From positions 268,067,034 through 268,131,033 of the forward strand of contig NC_089493.1 of the NCBI RefSeq assembly GCF_036850765.1: 64,000 bases of DNA, read 5' to 3'. Position numbers and translations under genes: made by a program. Below are positions 32,860 through 45,013 of the stretch, one piece after another; positions within the stretch are counted from its first letter, which is position 1, and every line of letters starts with the position of its first letter. The stretch comes from Saccopteryx bilineata (Eukaryota > Chordata > Mammalia > Chiroptera > Emballonuridae). Below the pieces are notes generated by a model, which was not told the DNA's origin, ran no database searches, and saw only the letters and a program-made list of their open reading frames with translations.

Positions 32860-34240
32860 AGCTGCCTTGAGTGGCACCAACAAGCCTTGGGAGAAACTAA
32901 GTGAGCAGCTTCCTCCCTCGGAGTTTTGGCTGCAGGATGGCCGTCCCACGCTGTACCCGCAGCATGGCTTCCTCGGAGGGCAGGGAGGGGCCCAAACTCC
33001 TGTGGTCAGCTCTTCCTCTCTCACCTGGCTCCAGTGCAGCCGCCAGCAGGCCTGGCGGCTCAGCCTGAGTTCCCCCTGGACCGCGGCCTCCTCTGCACCT
33101 TGTTCTGGCCGGGGCCTCCCTGCCTGGCGCTGTTCCTGCTCCAGCCCCCGCTCCATTCCGCTCTCTGCTGTCAATATGACTCCTTGCTTGTGACCTTTAA
33201 AGACAGAAGGAGAGTTCACATTCTTGCATGTGGCATTTGCTGCCTCCCTCTTGGGCCTCCTGAGCTCCCTGCCCTCTCTAATTCCTCCATGTGTGGCCAG
33301 CCCAGCCACCTCCCTTCCCTGAGTGCCTAAGTCCACGTCTTTGCAACTTTGTGTCTTCTTTCTTTTCTGTTTGAAGGCTCTTTATCGCCCTGTGAAATCC
33401 CACGATCAGCTCCATGCTCTCTGGGACCCTAGCAGGCAGAACTGGCTTCTAGGACCTCCCTCAGCCCCTGCCCGCTGGGTCAGCACCCGCTCTTCTCCCT
33501 TCTGCGGGCAGGTCTGCCTGGGCCTGCTTTCTCCAGGCGGACTGTCGGCCCCAGGGGGCAGGGGTCCTGCCCAGTGCATTCACAGTGCCCGGCACAGGGC
33601 AGTGCACAGCAGGCGCCTCGTGGTGTCGGCAGGGAGGAGGAACCACTGACTGGGCGGGGACTCTTGTGCTGCTTCGTCCTCCCCAGTGACTCGTAGACAT
33701 GCTGGGGCGGCGCTCACTCTTGGCTAGGCTTCCTCTTCTGGGTCTATTCTGATGCTGCGTTTGGCTCACTCGGATTATTTTCACAGTCCTGGAGGGCTGC
33801 CTGGGACGTGAAATCCAGCTTTCTGACCTCTTGCTAACCACACACATTTTCTCGAGGGGATGTCCCCTTCCCTGTCTACAGTTTCTCTCTGAAGCCTATC
33901 ACATTTCAAGACCACTTTGTCCTTCCAGCTGGTGTTGTGGGAACACAGAGGGTCCTCCGCTGGTGCCAGCACATGGGAGCCACGCACTGGAATGGCCACA
34001 ACGAGAGGCGATGTGGGAACCGAGACCTCCGGCAGTTGGGGTGGTGGGTAAAACTCAGGGGCCCCGTGGCTGTGGGAGCGTGGCAGGTGCCCAGGTCCTA
34101 ACTCTGAAGTGGTGTCAACACAGTGCCCACCACTGTGGGTCATAAAAGACTGAAGACGGTAACGGGTGCAGCGTGTTCAGTGTCTGAAACAGAGTGAGCT
34201 CTCAGCTGCCGTTATTAGCTGTTGTTACTGTGAGTGTTGT
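32860..34240. other. GC-rich noncoding DNA with an L2 3' fragment
   Basis: About 33380-33650 resembles the sense L2 3' end ('ggactgtcggccccaggggg…cccggcacagggcagtgc'). The long open frames here (for example 32794-33336 minus, 180 codons) run through the SINE or through GC-rich DNA and are not recognised proteins. Confidence 0.45.
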
Positions 34241-34249
34241 CACTATTGC

Positions 34250-34780
34250 TTTTCATGCGCCATTGATTCATAGCATCTCAGAGCTGGATCCAGTTCAAAT
34301 CCCTCCGTCTGTGATGGAGGAAACTGACATTCACACGGGGGAGGGGTTTTACCAAATCACAAAGGCAGCGTGGGAGAACTGGAACGGAACCAGCTGTGTG
34401 GGGCCCAGGCCGGCGTTCTCTCCACACAGAGCTGGCACTTGGGACGTGGGGTGCTCAGAGGTGGAAGCAGGTGGTAGCCGCACCACCACGGGGAGGCAGG
34501 GGTCAGCTGTGTGTCTGCCTGGCTTCACCAGCCCCTGGGGCACAGAGCCGCCGCTGTCTGTCCACACAGAATACCCTTGTGGAGTGATTAGAAGTGAGCT
34601 TTGGTCCCGGGATTCTCCCTGCTCTGTTCACATCTTTGTTCTCCCTGCATGAACATTGCCAAACCATTACTTTGGTTCAAGGAATTTTAAGCTGAAAAGG
34701 AGCTTTTGGAAGGACAGGAAGTGGGAGCCCAGACACATTAAGTGTCTTGCTTAAAGTTACATAACTATTGACTAAGGAGC
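34250..34780. repeat. Possible MIR3-type relics
   Basis: 34260-34390 ('tagcatctcagagctggatcc…gaggaaactgacattcac') and 34680-34775 resemble ancient MIR3-type repeats. The sequence between them is not recognised. Confidence 0.35.
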
Positions 34781-35409
34781 CCTGCCCCCACCCCCTCAAA
34801 CTGGGCTCTTCCTCCCACCTCTTGACCTCACTGCCCACTGAGTTTTGCACATATCAGCACGCAGGCTGAACTAACTCTTGCAGGGTTCTGGCCACTAGGG
34901 TAAGGTGAGCCCTGGCTCCACCTGGGCTAAGGGCAAAACTGCTGGCTTGGCCTTTTGAGTTCCTTCTCAAGGGCTGGGACAGGCACAGTGAGACATTATG
35001 CCATGACCCAGACAAATGGACCACAGTTCAGTAGGCCACATTTCAGTGGTCAATCTGAGTTTTAGGCAGAGATGGAACCCAGAAACTGGTACTTGGTGTG
35101 GGCCATGCAATGAGGGTGAAAACGGGGGAACAGGTAGGCAGGCGTGAACGCCCTCCATTGCCTGGATAGACACATCAGCAGAGTGACTTCACACAGGACT
35201 GGAACGTGAGGCTGATAACACGGTGACTTCCATGCTTCACTAGGGTGGGCTTTGGGGTGAGGTGGGCTTTCCAGTTGTGGCCAGAATGACACCTGAGGGT
35301 GTGGTGGGGAAGGCAGATCCAACAGGGGTGGTCTATATCTTCAAATACAGCTATTTTCAAGCCTTTGAAATGTGAGTAGTGTTCCGAGGGCTCCAGGTGT
35401 ACCTGCATG
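34781..35409. other. Noncoding, nothing recognised
   Basis: Unique moderately GC-rich DNA. No convincing gene or repeat. Confidence 0.4.
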
Positions 35410-35665
35410 ATCTCAGCTCAGACACTTCCTGGTGCGGTCAAAGAGCATTCGCCTGCTTTACTCTTTCCCATGATCCCTTGAGAGGAATCTGGGGAGAGGC
35501 AGGGCAGGCTCCGAGCTCAGTCCTTTCTGGGTGGTGCTGCTGCTGTCCAGCTGGGCTTTGTTCTGTGGACGGTTAGATATCTCAAAACAGCCACACAGTG
35601 TCAATTTTCCCCAGTGTTACCTGTGAGGAAGTTAGACAAGCACCTGTTCTCATTTTACAGACGAG
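35410..35665 (+). repeat. Member A of a local repeat pair
   Basis: The core at 35471-35585 ('cttgagaggaatctgggga', 'ggttagatatctc') aligns collinearly with 36967-37083 at roughly 75-80 percent by eye. Similarity continues for some distance on both sides ('cttcctggtgcggtcaaaga' left, 'cacctgttctcattttac' right). It matches no family that I recall. Confidence 0.6.
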
Positions 35666-35849
35666 GAGACAAAGAAGTAGAGGTCTTGTGCAGCTGGCAC
35701 ATTGTCCACTGGGGCAAAGAAGTCAGGTGTCCTGAGTCCCAATTCAAAGCACTTGTAGTTACCCAGCTCTCTCTTCTGTAATTGGGAAGTCCTTCAGTCT
35801 TGCCCTCCTTCGACACACTCCTACAGCTGGAATGTTCTTTGGGGCCAAG

Positions 35850-36090
35850 TCTCAGTTCTCCACGGTGGCCTCCAGGCTCCTCCCTGGTCCCCGCTGACCT
35901 CTCCAGCCTCATCTCGCCTGCGCCCCTTCGCCTCCAGCCACGCTGAATGAGCTGCAGATTCTCCTTTGCTGCAGACTCTTGGCCTTCAGCGCTTTGCACA
36001 TCCCCTTTCTCCTGTGTGGGATGCCTTTACCTTCCTTCTCTGGCTAACTCCTGTTCTTCCTCCAGATTCCACGTGCCCTCTTGGAAGCTG
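35850..36090 (+). repeat. L2 LINE 3' fragment
   Basis: Sense L2 words: 'cacgctgaatgagctgcag', 'agcgctttgcacatcccc', 'gggatgcctttaccttcc', 'aactcctgttcttcctccag'. Confidence 0.6.
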
Positions 36091-36479
36091 GGTGTCCCTG
36101 AATTCTTGAGGTGGTGGATGTAGGTGACTTCTTGAAGAGACTTTGTTGGAATGGACTTTGAGAGTCCATGGTCTATAATAAGATTATGTTCAAGGTGGGA
36201 GCAGAAATGGGAGAATCAGGGAAAAGCCCACCAGGCTATGGCAGCCTCTTGGACTTGAATCTGACATACTATGTAACAGAGGCAGGAAAGAGGAGCTGGC
36301 TTCTTCATTCCTGGGATATTGGGGTACCTGGGAGGTGTAGGGATGGGTGAGGTACATCAAGGACTGGCAAGTTACAGACCAATTCTTCAACCTCAGCATT
36401 CCAAGGAGCTCTCATTATTGGCTGGACTTATTCAGACACCTTTAACTAATGCTTTTAAAAGGCTTTGTGCACTTTGAAG

Positions 36480-36605
36480 TGGTGGCTTTATTTAATTTCA
36501 ACAAAGTTGTAGTTGCAATTAGATCTGTCCAGATAATTAACTTCAATTTACCAGTTTGCAACTAGTAATTAATTACTGAAGTCTCTCGAGTGAGCCTTGG
36601 AAAGG
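36480..36605. promoter_or_regulatory. Candidate conserved noncoding element with three TAATTA sites
   Basis: TAATTA occurs at 36534-36539, 36566-36571 and 36570-36575 inside unique repeat-free AT-rich DNA that also contains CAATTAGATC and TTTAATTTCAAC. Such homeodomain-site clusters are typical of developmental enhancers. Function and conservation are untested. Confidence 0.38.
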
Positions 36606-36624
36606 AAAGTTGTTCCTCTGGGAA

Positions 36625-36800
36625 TGGAGGCTTTATTCTGAAGGCTCAGAGACCTGGCCACCTTCAGGAACTTGTTTTCCCTGTGACGTCTTCTGGCTTT
36701 GGCTCTGGCACAGGTTGCTGTTGACTTTGGGTAAGCCCCTCACCCTGCCCAACTCTGTCTTCTCTCCTGGGAAAAGGGAGAAGTTCCTGCCTTGTTTTCA
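36625..36800 (+). repeat. MIR-type SINE relic
   Basis: Includes 'gacttcttctggctttggct'-like core words, 'ttgactttgggtaagcccctc' and 'gggaaaagggagaag', in MIR order. Confidence 0.5.
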
Positions 36801-36859
36801 TCATGAGAACCAATGGTCAAAAGAAATAAGACCCACGGGTTGGGATGCAACCCTTCTCT

Positions 36860-37175
36860 TCCTACGGAGCTGCCTCTCTGTTCTTGGTGAGGTTGAAGAG
36901 CACCCCCTACTTTACCTCTGACCTCCTGCTGAGCCTGGAGCTGGTGCTGTGGTCATTATCTTCTTATGGATCCTTTGAGAGGAATCTGGGAAGAGTCAGG
37001 GCTGGCTCTGAGCTCAGTCGTGCTTGGGTGTGGCTACTGCTGTCCAAACTCAGCTTTGTTCTGGGGGGTGTTTAGATTTCTCAACTGAGTCACCAAACCT
37101 ACACTCAAAGGTATTGTCAGTTTTTCCACGTCAGAAGTCTCCACCTCATTGTCATTTTGCTCCACACTTGAGGAC
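36860..37175 (+). repeat. Member B of a local repeat pair
   Basis: Collinear with 35410-35665, with an extra segment of about 40 bp in B around 36921-36960. Shared words include 'gagaggaatctggg', 'gagctcagtc', 'tgctgtcca' and 'gctttgttctg'. It lies immediately upstream of the L1 fragment. Confidence 0.6.
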
Positions 37176-37214
37176 TTATTTTTCTAGTCTCTCGATCCTG
37201 GAAGCTTATTAAAA

Positions 37215-38460
37215 TTAGCCTCCCCACCATGAATATTTAAAGAAATATTGATCATCGGTATAATGGAGTGGGGAAGATTGGTCTTTACCACATTTAGGTC
37301 AGTGGGCATCTCTCTTGACCTCTGTCTCACACAAGAACCCCAAATCAATTCTAGCTGGATCATGGAGTTAAGCAAGAAAGGAGAAATACATAGCTTGTGC
37401 AAAGTAATATAGGAACATCTTTGGGCTTTGTGGTAGGCAAAAATTATGTAGGATCCCAAAAAACATATCATAAAGAAAAAGACATATGAGTTGGAGTTCA
37501 CTAAAATTAAGAGGTTCTGCTCATCAAGAGACATGAATAAAGAAGTAAAAAGGCAAAGCACAGAGTGGAAGAAGATATATGCAAAACATATATCTCAAAG
37601 GAATCCTACTGCAGATATTTAAAGAGCTACAAAGTCTATGGAAAACACGAATACCCTAATTGAAAAGTTAGTAAAAAAGGCACCTCACCAAAGGGTGTAT
37701 CCAAGTACCAGTAAGCATATGAAAAACTGTTCCACATCATGAATTATTAGGAAAATACAAACTGAAAACCAAAATGTGATACTACTAAAAACCAACATTT
37801 ATAAAATTGACGAGGATGTGAAGCAACTAGACTGTCACACACTGCTCATGGGCATGTAACTGGTTCCATTTCTTTGGAAAACTGTTCGGCATTTTCTACT
37901 AAAGATGAGCCTACAGTTGCTTTGACCCAGCAATTTCAGTTCTGGATGTATATCCAAGAAAAATGCAGCGACATGGGTACCAAGTGACATGTATAGGAGT
38001 GCTCATTGCAACGTTATTCATAATAGTCCCAAACTGGAAACAACCCAAAAGTGCATCATTAGGAGAATGGATGAATTGTGGGATATGGAAAGGAAGAGTA
38101 GTACATAATAATTATTGCTATACACAATGACATAGATGAATTTCATAGACATAGCGCTGAGCAAAAGAAGTCAGATAAAAAAAAGAAAATACATTGTAAG
38201 CTTCCATTTATAGACAGTTTGACAGCAGGTAATTTCGTGGTGATGGAAGTCAGAATAGTGGTTACCTGCAGGGAGTGGATCAAGGATTGTCAAAAAGTAG
38301 GTGGGACTCTTTGGAGTGCTGGTGGTGTTCTATACCTTATTTTGGGCAGTGATTCCATGGACATGTTCACTTTCTAACAATGTTTATTGTATTGTACTTC
38401 AAGGTATAGTCATTTATTGTATCATGCTATTTTTCAATATAAAAGTTAACTAAAAAATCA
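37215..38460 (+). mobile_element. Old L1 3' fragment
   Basis: Degraded ORF2 C-terminal and 3' UTR words in order: 'ctagctggatcatggag', 'aggttctgctcatcaag', 'tggaagaagatatatgc', 'ctcaccaaag', 'aatacaaactgaaaacc', 'ctttgacccagcaatttc', 'ttcataatagtcccaaactgg', 'gaatggatgaattgtgg'. An older L1M-type remnant, with no intact frame. Confidence 0.85.
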
Positions 38461-39775
38461 AACACTGGCCCTCAGACCTCTCAGCCTAACTAACTGAATG
38501 AGAATGTAGGAGACATCCTGGGGCTTGAATGCTGGTGCCTTTTAGCAACCCAGCTGACTCTTACATGCAGCCGGGTTTGAGAATCTCTACCCTAGACCAG
38601 GAACCCACATATTCATGTAGTCATAGCTCATATCTCTGCTCCATGTGCATCTGGTTTGGGGCCTCGTTCTCTGCTTGGGCTCCTGCAGGTGCATCATTGA
38701 TTGGACACTCTGGTCCACCCATGGGAAATCCAGCCTTTGCTTTGGTGGTTAATTAACATGACCAGTTCTATTACTGGTGTCTATTGGCCTGTTCACCTTT
38801 GAGTCAATAATGAATTGGTTCTTAGTCATCCTAAGTGTTCTGCCTAAGATGATTCACCTGAGAAGCAGAACAATGAGGATTTGAACCTGGGCTCCTAACT
38901 ATTCTGAACCAAAAGATGATAGGCCCAAAGCCTTATGCAGAGGAAGAAATTAAAAACATTTGAATATCTAATTTATAGGAGAGCAGAGGATGTGAATGGG
39001 ATCAAAGTTGATTTTCTAACTTATACGTGATGCAAGATCTTCCCATTCTTTACCCTGTATAGAGAGATTCTGAATTTATGTTATAATCATTATCACTTGT
39101 TTTGCTTCTCACCTCAAGTAGGATCTCAGATCAAGCTGTCTCATAACTGTTACACACGGGAGGATGCCTTTTATTTTGCTCCGACACTGTCTACCACTGT
39201 TCTTGATCTACAGCCCTGTAGGAGAACTCCAGACTGGGGATCTTCCTCCGGAAGGTGTTATGAGTTGAGATTAGCTAGGCAAGTGGCAGAGTGAATGCAT
39301 AAGCAGTGATTTTGCATAATGAGGCGTGTGAAATCCCACTGGAGGTTGTTAAAACAGCAGACAGACTGTGGTAAACAAGGAGGAAGGTAGGCTTTGAAAA
39401 CAGATGGCTTTGAAAACTTGGCAAAGCCCTGTTTCAGACTTTTAAAAATTGGTTTCGTTAGTGCAAGCTATTTTAAAAAAAATTCCACATGAATATTTTA
39501 AAGTTCTGTTTTAATGATAAAGTTCCGTGGGTAATTGAACATCAGTTTATATCCTGCTGTAAACATGCTAACAACCAGATGTGATGGACAGCTTGCACAG
39601 AGACCTGAACTGTTCTTGCACATTAGGATTCAAATCCATTACTTGGGTTTCAGGTCAGGGTGGTTTTGCTGACTTCCACACTGGGTGGGTGCATGGCCAT
39701 GCCTGGCTTTCCTTGCTGAGCAGACCCCCTGGGGGACCTCCCTGTCAGTAACCTGAGCAGCTCCATTGGCTCCCT
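38461..39775. other. Noncoding, possible MER5-type tail
   Basis: 38545-38600 ('agctgactcttacatgcagccgggtttgagaatc') resembles the 3' end of a MER5-like element. The rest is unique with no gene seen. Confidence 0.35.
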
Positions 39776-39779
39776 CTCA

Positions 39780-40010
39780 CATCTGTTCTCATTTCCTCCA
39801 AGGAATGAGCCTGACCTCTACTCACCTTTCTGGCCACAACTGTATTATTCCCCCCTCCCTCCCAACACATTTCCAACCATTTTAAAACATGGCATGGTTT
39901 CTCCAGTCACCCTGCCCTAGGGCAGGCTGACCCCTTTGCCTGAAGCGCCCTTCTTTTGATAGTCCCCAAATTCTTTATAGAGTTATCCATCAGAGCCCCA
40001 TTTCCGGATG
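39780..40010 (+). repeat. L2 LINE 3' fragment (probable)
   Basis: Sense L2 words around 'cacctttctggccacaact', 'cagtcaccctgccctag' and 'cctttgcctgaagcgcc'. Confidence 0.5.
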
Positions 40011-40224
40011 TTTTGACCTTTGCCAAATGATGAAGATGATGGGCCTCTCCCAGTCTCTGTTGATATAATTACCTTCCCTCTAAATTCAAGGCTGCCTCGC
40101 TGTCTTTTATTTCCAGACAATGCAGACATATTTTTTTTGGTCACATATAGTAAAAGCTCCTTCAACCAAACTCCATTTAACCAATTTAGTAGATTAAAAA
40201 TGTTTTCATTGTAATAATAATCGT

Positions 40225-40470
40225 AATGATAATAGCGAAGACTCCCATAGATTTTGCTATATTTCAGGCAGATTCTCTAAGCACTTTACTTCCATAAACG
40301 CATTTAATCTTCATAACAACTCGGTGAGGTAGATACTTTTATAACCTCATCTTGCAGATGAGGGAACTGAGAGATTAAGCTGATACAGTTTATTAAGTGG
40401 CAGAGCGGGGGCTTGAACTCAGCCACCATCCTTGGTTTTCACCACTGTGATTTATTGCCTTTCACCTCTA
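40225..40470 (-). repeat. MIR-type SINE relic, antisense
   Basis: Reverse-complement MIR order: 'tctctaagcactttacttcc', 'ttaatcttcataacaactcg', 'gatgagggaactgagag' and 'agtggcagagcgggggcttgaac'. It is one of the better preserved MIRs here. Confidence 0.75.
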
Positions 40471-40479
40471 GGAACCACA

Positions 40480-41640
40480 CTAGCTTGTGTTATAATGATA
40501 TCGATAGCTTCTAGGCTACTGTCTCCTGCGCTATGCACCACTGCCCTCAGCTGAATTGAATGCTCACCAAGCGTCAGTTGTATTTATGCCAGGAACACAT
40601 GTCATTACATAATTTAATTATTATATAAACTGATGCAATATGAATGCAAAAAGAAAAATGCTTGTATATCGAAACCAAATTGAATATTTGAGAAAGTCTC
40701 AATGTAGACAAGCTGCTAAAATTATTGCTGTCAAATTAGGGATGGATGACTATGAAAGATGAGGGGAGGGGTGTAGACATCTCCTCAGATTGCTTCTTAA
40801 GTGTCTTAAAGGGCCTAACTGGAAATCATAGAAGATAGACTCTGACAATATGATATGGTGACCATACTGTTATTTTTTTTTTTGCGGTAGTCTGCTAAAT
40901 TATTAACAGTGCCCCTTTCACTCTCCATTGTCCCAATCTCCATCATCAAATATATGATCTCCCTAATTACGATTGTAGGTTACGGCAAGACAGAGAGGCA
41001 AAATACCAACCAGCCAATTCTTCTTCAAAGAAAAGCCCTTGACTATTCATTAAATACCCCACCATTGGAAAGCTAAGACCAGCCACTGAAAGTGAGGCAT
41101 GGAATCTTCACAGTGCATTGAGAGTCTGGGCTTCAGAGAAGGTTCTGTTAATGACCGAGTTTGCATTCAGAAGGGAACTGTTTAGGAAGTTCCCTGCTGG
41201 TGTGAGAGGGCTGGTGAGATCCTTAAACTTCTCACACATGGGAGGAAATCAGATTCCTGCCCTTGAAGCAGCTGGAGGATCAAAGAACCCTGCCCTGGTG
41301 CCAACATGCTACCATGACATTCCCTCCTCCGTGAATGGAATTCTAGGAGCGCCACCAGAGCAAACATTCATTTGGCTTAGCAGTGTACGCCCTGGCTTGG
41401 ATTCAGGTGTAATGAATAACACAATGGTATTCATTTAGGGTAGGAACAGGGCAAGTGTTATAAATATTTCAACTTTTTAGTTGAATCATGATTGAATTAT
41501 TCAGTGAATTTACTTATCTGGGTCAAATCTGGGCCTTGACACATTTGTTCCTTTTGCTGCTCTTTTTAGTGGACCTAAATTCTGAAGGGCAGCTGCTTGC
41601 TCAGGTCTCCTCTTTTTGTTGAGAAGTAAGGTTTTTTTAA
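40480..41640. other. Noncoding, nothing recognised
   Basis: AT-rich unique DNA with a T run near 40873. The frame 41118-41438 (106 codons, plus) has no recognised domain. Confidence 0.4.
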
Positions 41641-41644
41641 GGAT

Positions 41645-41850
41645 GAGCATTTGTTGAATGATTCTATTTTCTAGGAACGGTGCTAGGTAATTTAAGTCCA
41701 TTATTTCATTTAATTGTCAACAGAATTCAGGAGTTGTTTTTCTCTCTCGCTCTACTTTACTGAAGAGATTGAAGCCCAGGGGCATAAATTATCTAGCCTA
41801 TAGTCACACAGTGAGGAGGTAGAAGATGATTAGGTCCACTACTTTCCACT
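41645..41850 (-). repeat. MIR-type SINE relic, antisense
   Basis: 'ggaacggtgctaggtaattt', 'tttcatttaattgtcaacag' and 'tagtcacacagtgaggaggtag' follow the reverse-complement MIR order. Confidence 0.65.
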
Positions 41851-42014
41851 TCAAACACTTCTTCTTTATTTTGTTTTTTTCTGTTACGTTTCCAACCCAC
41901 CAGGCTGTACAATCCTGAAGAAGTGCCGTTGATACAATAATGAAACAGCTTCGGTATAATTACACTGCTGGGCAGCTCTGTGGGTCTTCTTCAACACCCC
42001 AGTACACCATACAC

Positions 42015-42165
42015 TTCTTCCCCGCCTGGAATTGTGACCTGGCTCTCCTCGGTGCGCATCCTCTTTCCCTGACCACACCACAAGCTCCTCGGGAGCAGGG
42101 ACCGTCTCGAATGCCTTGAGCACTCTTATACTAAGTGGTGCATCCAGGAGGTAATGAGCAGCAGG
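42015..42165 (+). repeat. L2 LINE 3' end (probable)
   Basis: 'ccacaagctcctcgggagcagggaccgtctc' followed by a '…tgagcactcttatactaag' segment resembles the L2 terminal region. Confidence 0.5.
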
Positions 42166-42169
42166 GCTC

Positions 42170-43085
42170 CAGTCATCTCCGAATGGGCAGCAGGGTGCTT
42201 TGAATGAATGTTTCTGGTGTGTGGTCACACCAGCTGGGAGACTTGGCCACCATCAGACAGATGAGTGGATGGGGGAGGGCAGAGTCTTGACCTTCCATAG
42301 CAAGAAGCCATCATCCCAACCCTGCTCTCTGGGTACCACTGCAGACCCCTACCCTGAGATGTGTGGTATCCCAGGTTTGAGGTCTGGGATCCCATTCCAC
42401 ATTCAGCTTTCAATATCAGAAACCAGAGCTGGAATCACACTTGTCTGCCGCAGGGCTTTGGGGGATGCTGTCAGCCATGGCTCTCCCTCAAGGTGTCAGT
42501 CTCTGTGGCAGTCAGGGCTAATGATAACTTTTTGGGTTTAAAATTTCTTCTCTGCTCCCCATGTGCTTTTTTCATGGTCTGACTTGTCAGCCAGGGTAAT
42601 ATTAGATGTTCTCACTAGATGAAATATTCCCATGGAACCCCAGAATTTCAACCCCAAAGTCCAGCACAGGAACTCCTATGACTCTACGTACGGAGGCGGC
42701 CTTGAACAGAACCATAGGCCTGAAGAACAGAACCCTAGGTCAGCCTTCCCATCCCACAGGGATAAGGTAAGAGTCTGGCACCGTGACTGGCGCCATGATT
42801 TATCCTTGGAAAGAGACTCCCATCAGGTTGCTTTCAGTCCATAGAGTTTAGACCGAAATGCTTCTGTATAATTGTGTTTTGTAATTGCGTTTCCTCACCA
42901 CCTATGGGCAAAGCACAAACCCCCCCCCCCCATTTATGCCAAAGGGAACCGAATGTGCTGAATGCTGTACAAACTCAATGCATATGGCAGATAAAATCCT
43001 GGGAGGATGGGAGCCTGCCTCAGGGAGATGTGGGGGAGGAATAAGGAGTTCCCAAGGATACTCTGAAGCTCTGATGTTGTAGAAT
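42170..43085. other. Noncoding, nothing recognised
   Basis: Unique DNA with a C run at about 42920-42930. Frames up to 113 codons (42200-42541) are unrecognised. Confidence 0.4.
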
Positions 43086-43093
43086 TTTATAAT

Positions 43094-43210
43094 TACACTT
43101 TATATACATATATATACACATATATACATATATATATACACACACATTATCTATCTATCCATCTATCTATCTATCTATCTACACATAGACACACACACAT
43201 ACACACATGG
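43094..43210. repeat. Compound TA/CATA, CTAT and CA microsatellite
   Basis: TATACATA-type repeats, then CTAT tetranucleotides (43149-43180), then CA-rich repeats. It is likely highly polymorphic. Confidence 0.92.
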
Positions 43211-43404
43211 TACTCTGGCACTGGTATCTATTCTGATTGGGCCAGTGTTGTTGTTTTTTCTGTTTGGTGGGTGATATTCTGATTAGCCCTTCTGTCTGTG
43301 GCCTTTGCGGTTAATTGTACTCAGGTCTTGCCCTTGCATAATTCACTCAAGAGAGATAATCTTTTAGGAAATATGTGAATTGACTTTAAGATTCCATTCA
43401 ATGA

Positions 43405-44120
43405 CTATTCTCAATAAGACAAAAAATAACAAGTGCTGGACAGGATGTGGAGAAAAGGGAACCCTTGCACACTGATGGTAGGAATGTAAATTGGTGCAGC
43501 TATTACGGAAAACAGTACGGTGATTCCAAAAAAAAAAAAGAAAAGAAAGAAAGAAAAATTAAGAATAGAACTACCTTATGACCAATAATCCCTTTCCTGG
43601 GTATCTACCTGAAAAATTTGAAAACACTTATTTGTAAAGATATATGTGCCCTTATATTTCTTGCAATATTATTCACAATAACCAAGACATGGAAACATCT
43701 TAAGTGTCCCTCAACAAATGATTGAATAAAAAAGATGTAGTAGAAATATACAATAGAATACTAAAAAAGATGAAATACTGGAATTTGCAACAGCATGGAT
43801 AGATCTTGGAGTATCATGCTAAGTGAAATAAGGCAGAAAAGGACAAGGATTGTATAAGTTTACTCATATTTGGGCTGTGGAACAGAAAGCAACAAACGAA
43901 CAAACAAAACAAACAAAGCAACTCACAGGCACAGACAACAGTACGGTGGTTACCTGAGGCAAAGAACAAGAGGGTAAAGGAGATGGAAGGAGACGAGCTA
44001 GGTATCGGGTGGTGAGCACACAATGGGGCATACAGACGTTGTATGATAGAGTTGTACACCTGAAACTTATATAATGTTATTAACCAATATTTCCCCAATA
44101 AATTTAATAAAGATTAAAAA
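43405..44120 (+). mobile_element. 5'-truncated L1 with TSD
   Basis: L1 3' sequence: 'gctggacaggatgtggag', 'ggaacccttgcacactg', 'ttgcaacagcatggatag', 'atcatgctaagtgaaataag', ending 'gtacacctgaaacttat', 'aataaatttaataaag' and an A-rich tail. TSDs of the type AGATTCCATTCA(A)ATGA lie at 43389-43404 and 44121-44136, so both insertion ends are defined. An A-rich purine tract lies at 43527-43558. Confidence 0.92.
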
Positions 44121-44139
44121 AGATTCCATTCAAATGATT

Positions 44140-45000
44140 TTTGAAGTACTTACATTATAGAGCTAATGGCAATATAAGGTCCCAGTTGCAGCTAGTGTTC
44201 ATAATCGCTAGTGTGGTGTCTATCTGGGTAGGGTCGCCGTAGTCCTCCAGTTCATGGGCCAGTTCAAGTTCCCCAGACTTTTGATGCCTCCCCTAAATGG
44301 GTACCTTTTGCCTGTATCCTGTACCATGTCATGTTTCGCAAACTGTTCTTCTCTTAGTGAGGGCAGGGTCCCCCTCCTCCACATCTCACAAAGCCAGCTC
44401 ATCAATTACTTGGGGATTGACTTATCTTAGAAAAGCAGAGGGAAAAAGAAAACCTGAGGGAAATATTTGTTTGGGATATTCATTTTCAGAATTACGCTGT
44501 AAGCCTCGGTGACATAATCTCTTAATGGGAGGTCCTGTCCCATATTTTAGTTTACCCCCTGCCACATGAGGCATCATCCTCATCAAAGAGAGAGTCTCCT
44601 GTTCTTCCCATTTGGACTCTTCGTTCTGAACTGCCCATTCCCTCTGCCAGCATTGCCCTTCATTATGTCCACTATCTTCTATTCTCCTGACTTCTGATTT
44701 TGAAGTTCACTCCCTCATTTTTGGCCTTGGCCTTTTTTTCTGAAGCTTTAGGCTCAACAATGACTTTGTGGCCAAGGCCTTAAACTCATAAAGCCTGGTT
44801 TCTTTCTTTCCTCCAACCAGGATGCTTCAGTCTGCTCACTTCTCTTATCTCAGTCTAGTTCTATCTTCTATCTCTTCCTCCTTCCCAGACCTGCCATGTG
44901 GGTAGCTCTCCCACTGAGCTAACCAGCCCTTGGTACATAACCTGGATATTAAAAACACATTTTGGAAATATCCTTGTGTAATGTCTTTGAGTATGGGTTA
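44140..45000. other. Noncoding with a tRNA-like scrap
   Basis: Mostly unique DNA. At 44893-44935 the minus strand reads 'ggctggttagctcagtggga', an A-box-like tRNA or SINE head without its body. Confidence 0.4.
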
Positions 45001-45013
45001 GAAAAAGACTCGA

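Noticed and set aside
32794..33336. 180-codon minus-strand gene
   Set aside because: Its C-terminal end is the head of a SINE and the rest is GC-rich without a recognised domain.
34194..34652. 152-codon plus-strand ORF with hydrophobic start
   Set aside because: The N-terminal stretch resembles a signal peptide, but the frame runs through a MIR3-like relic and lacks any conserved motif.
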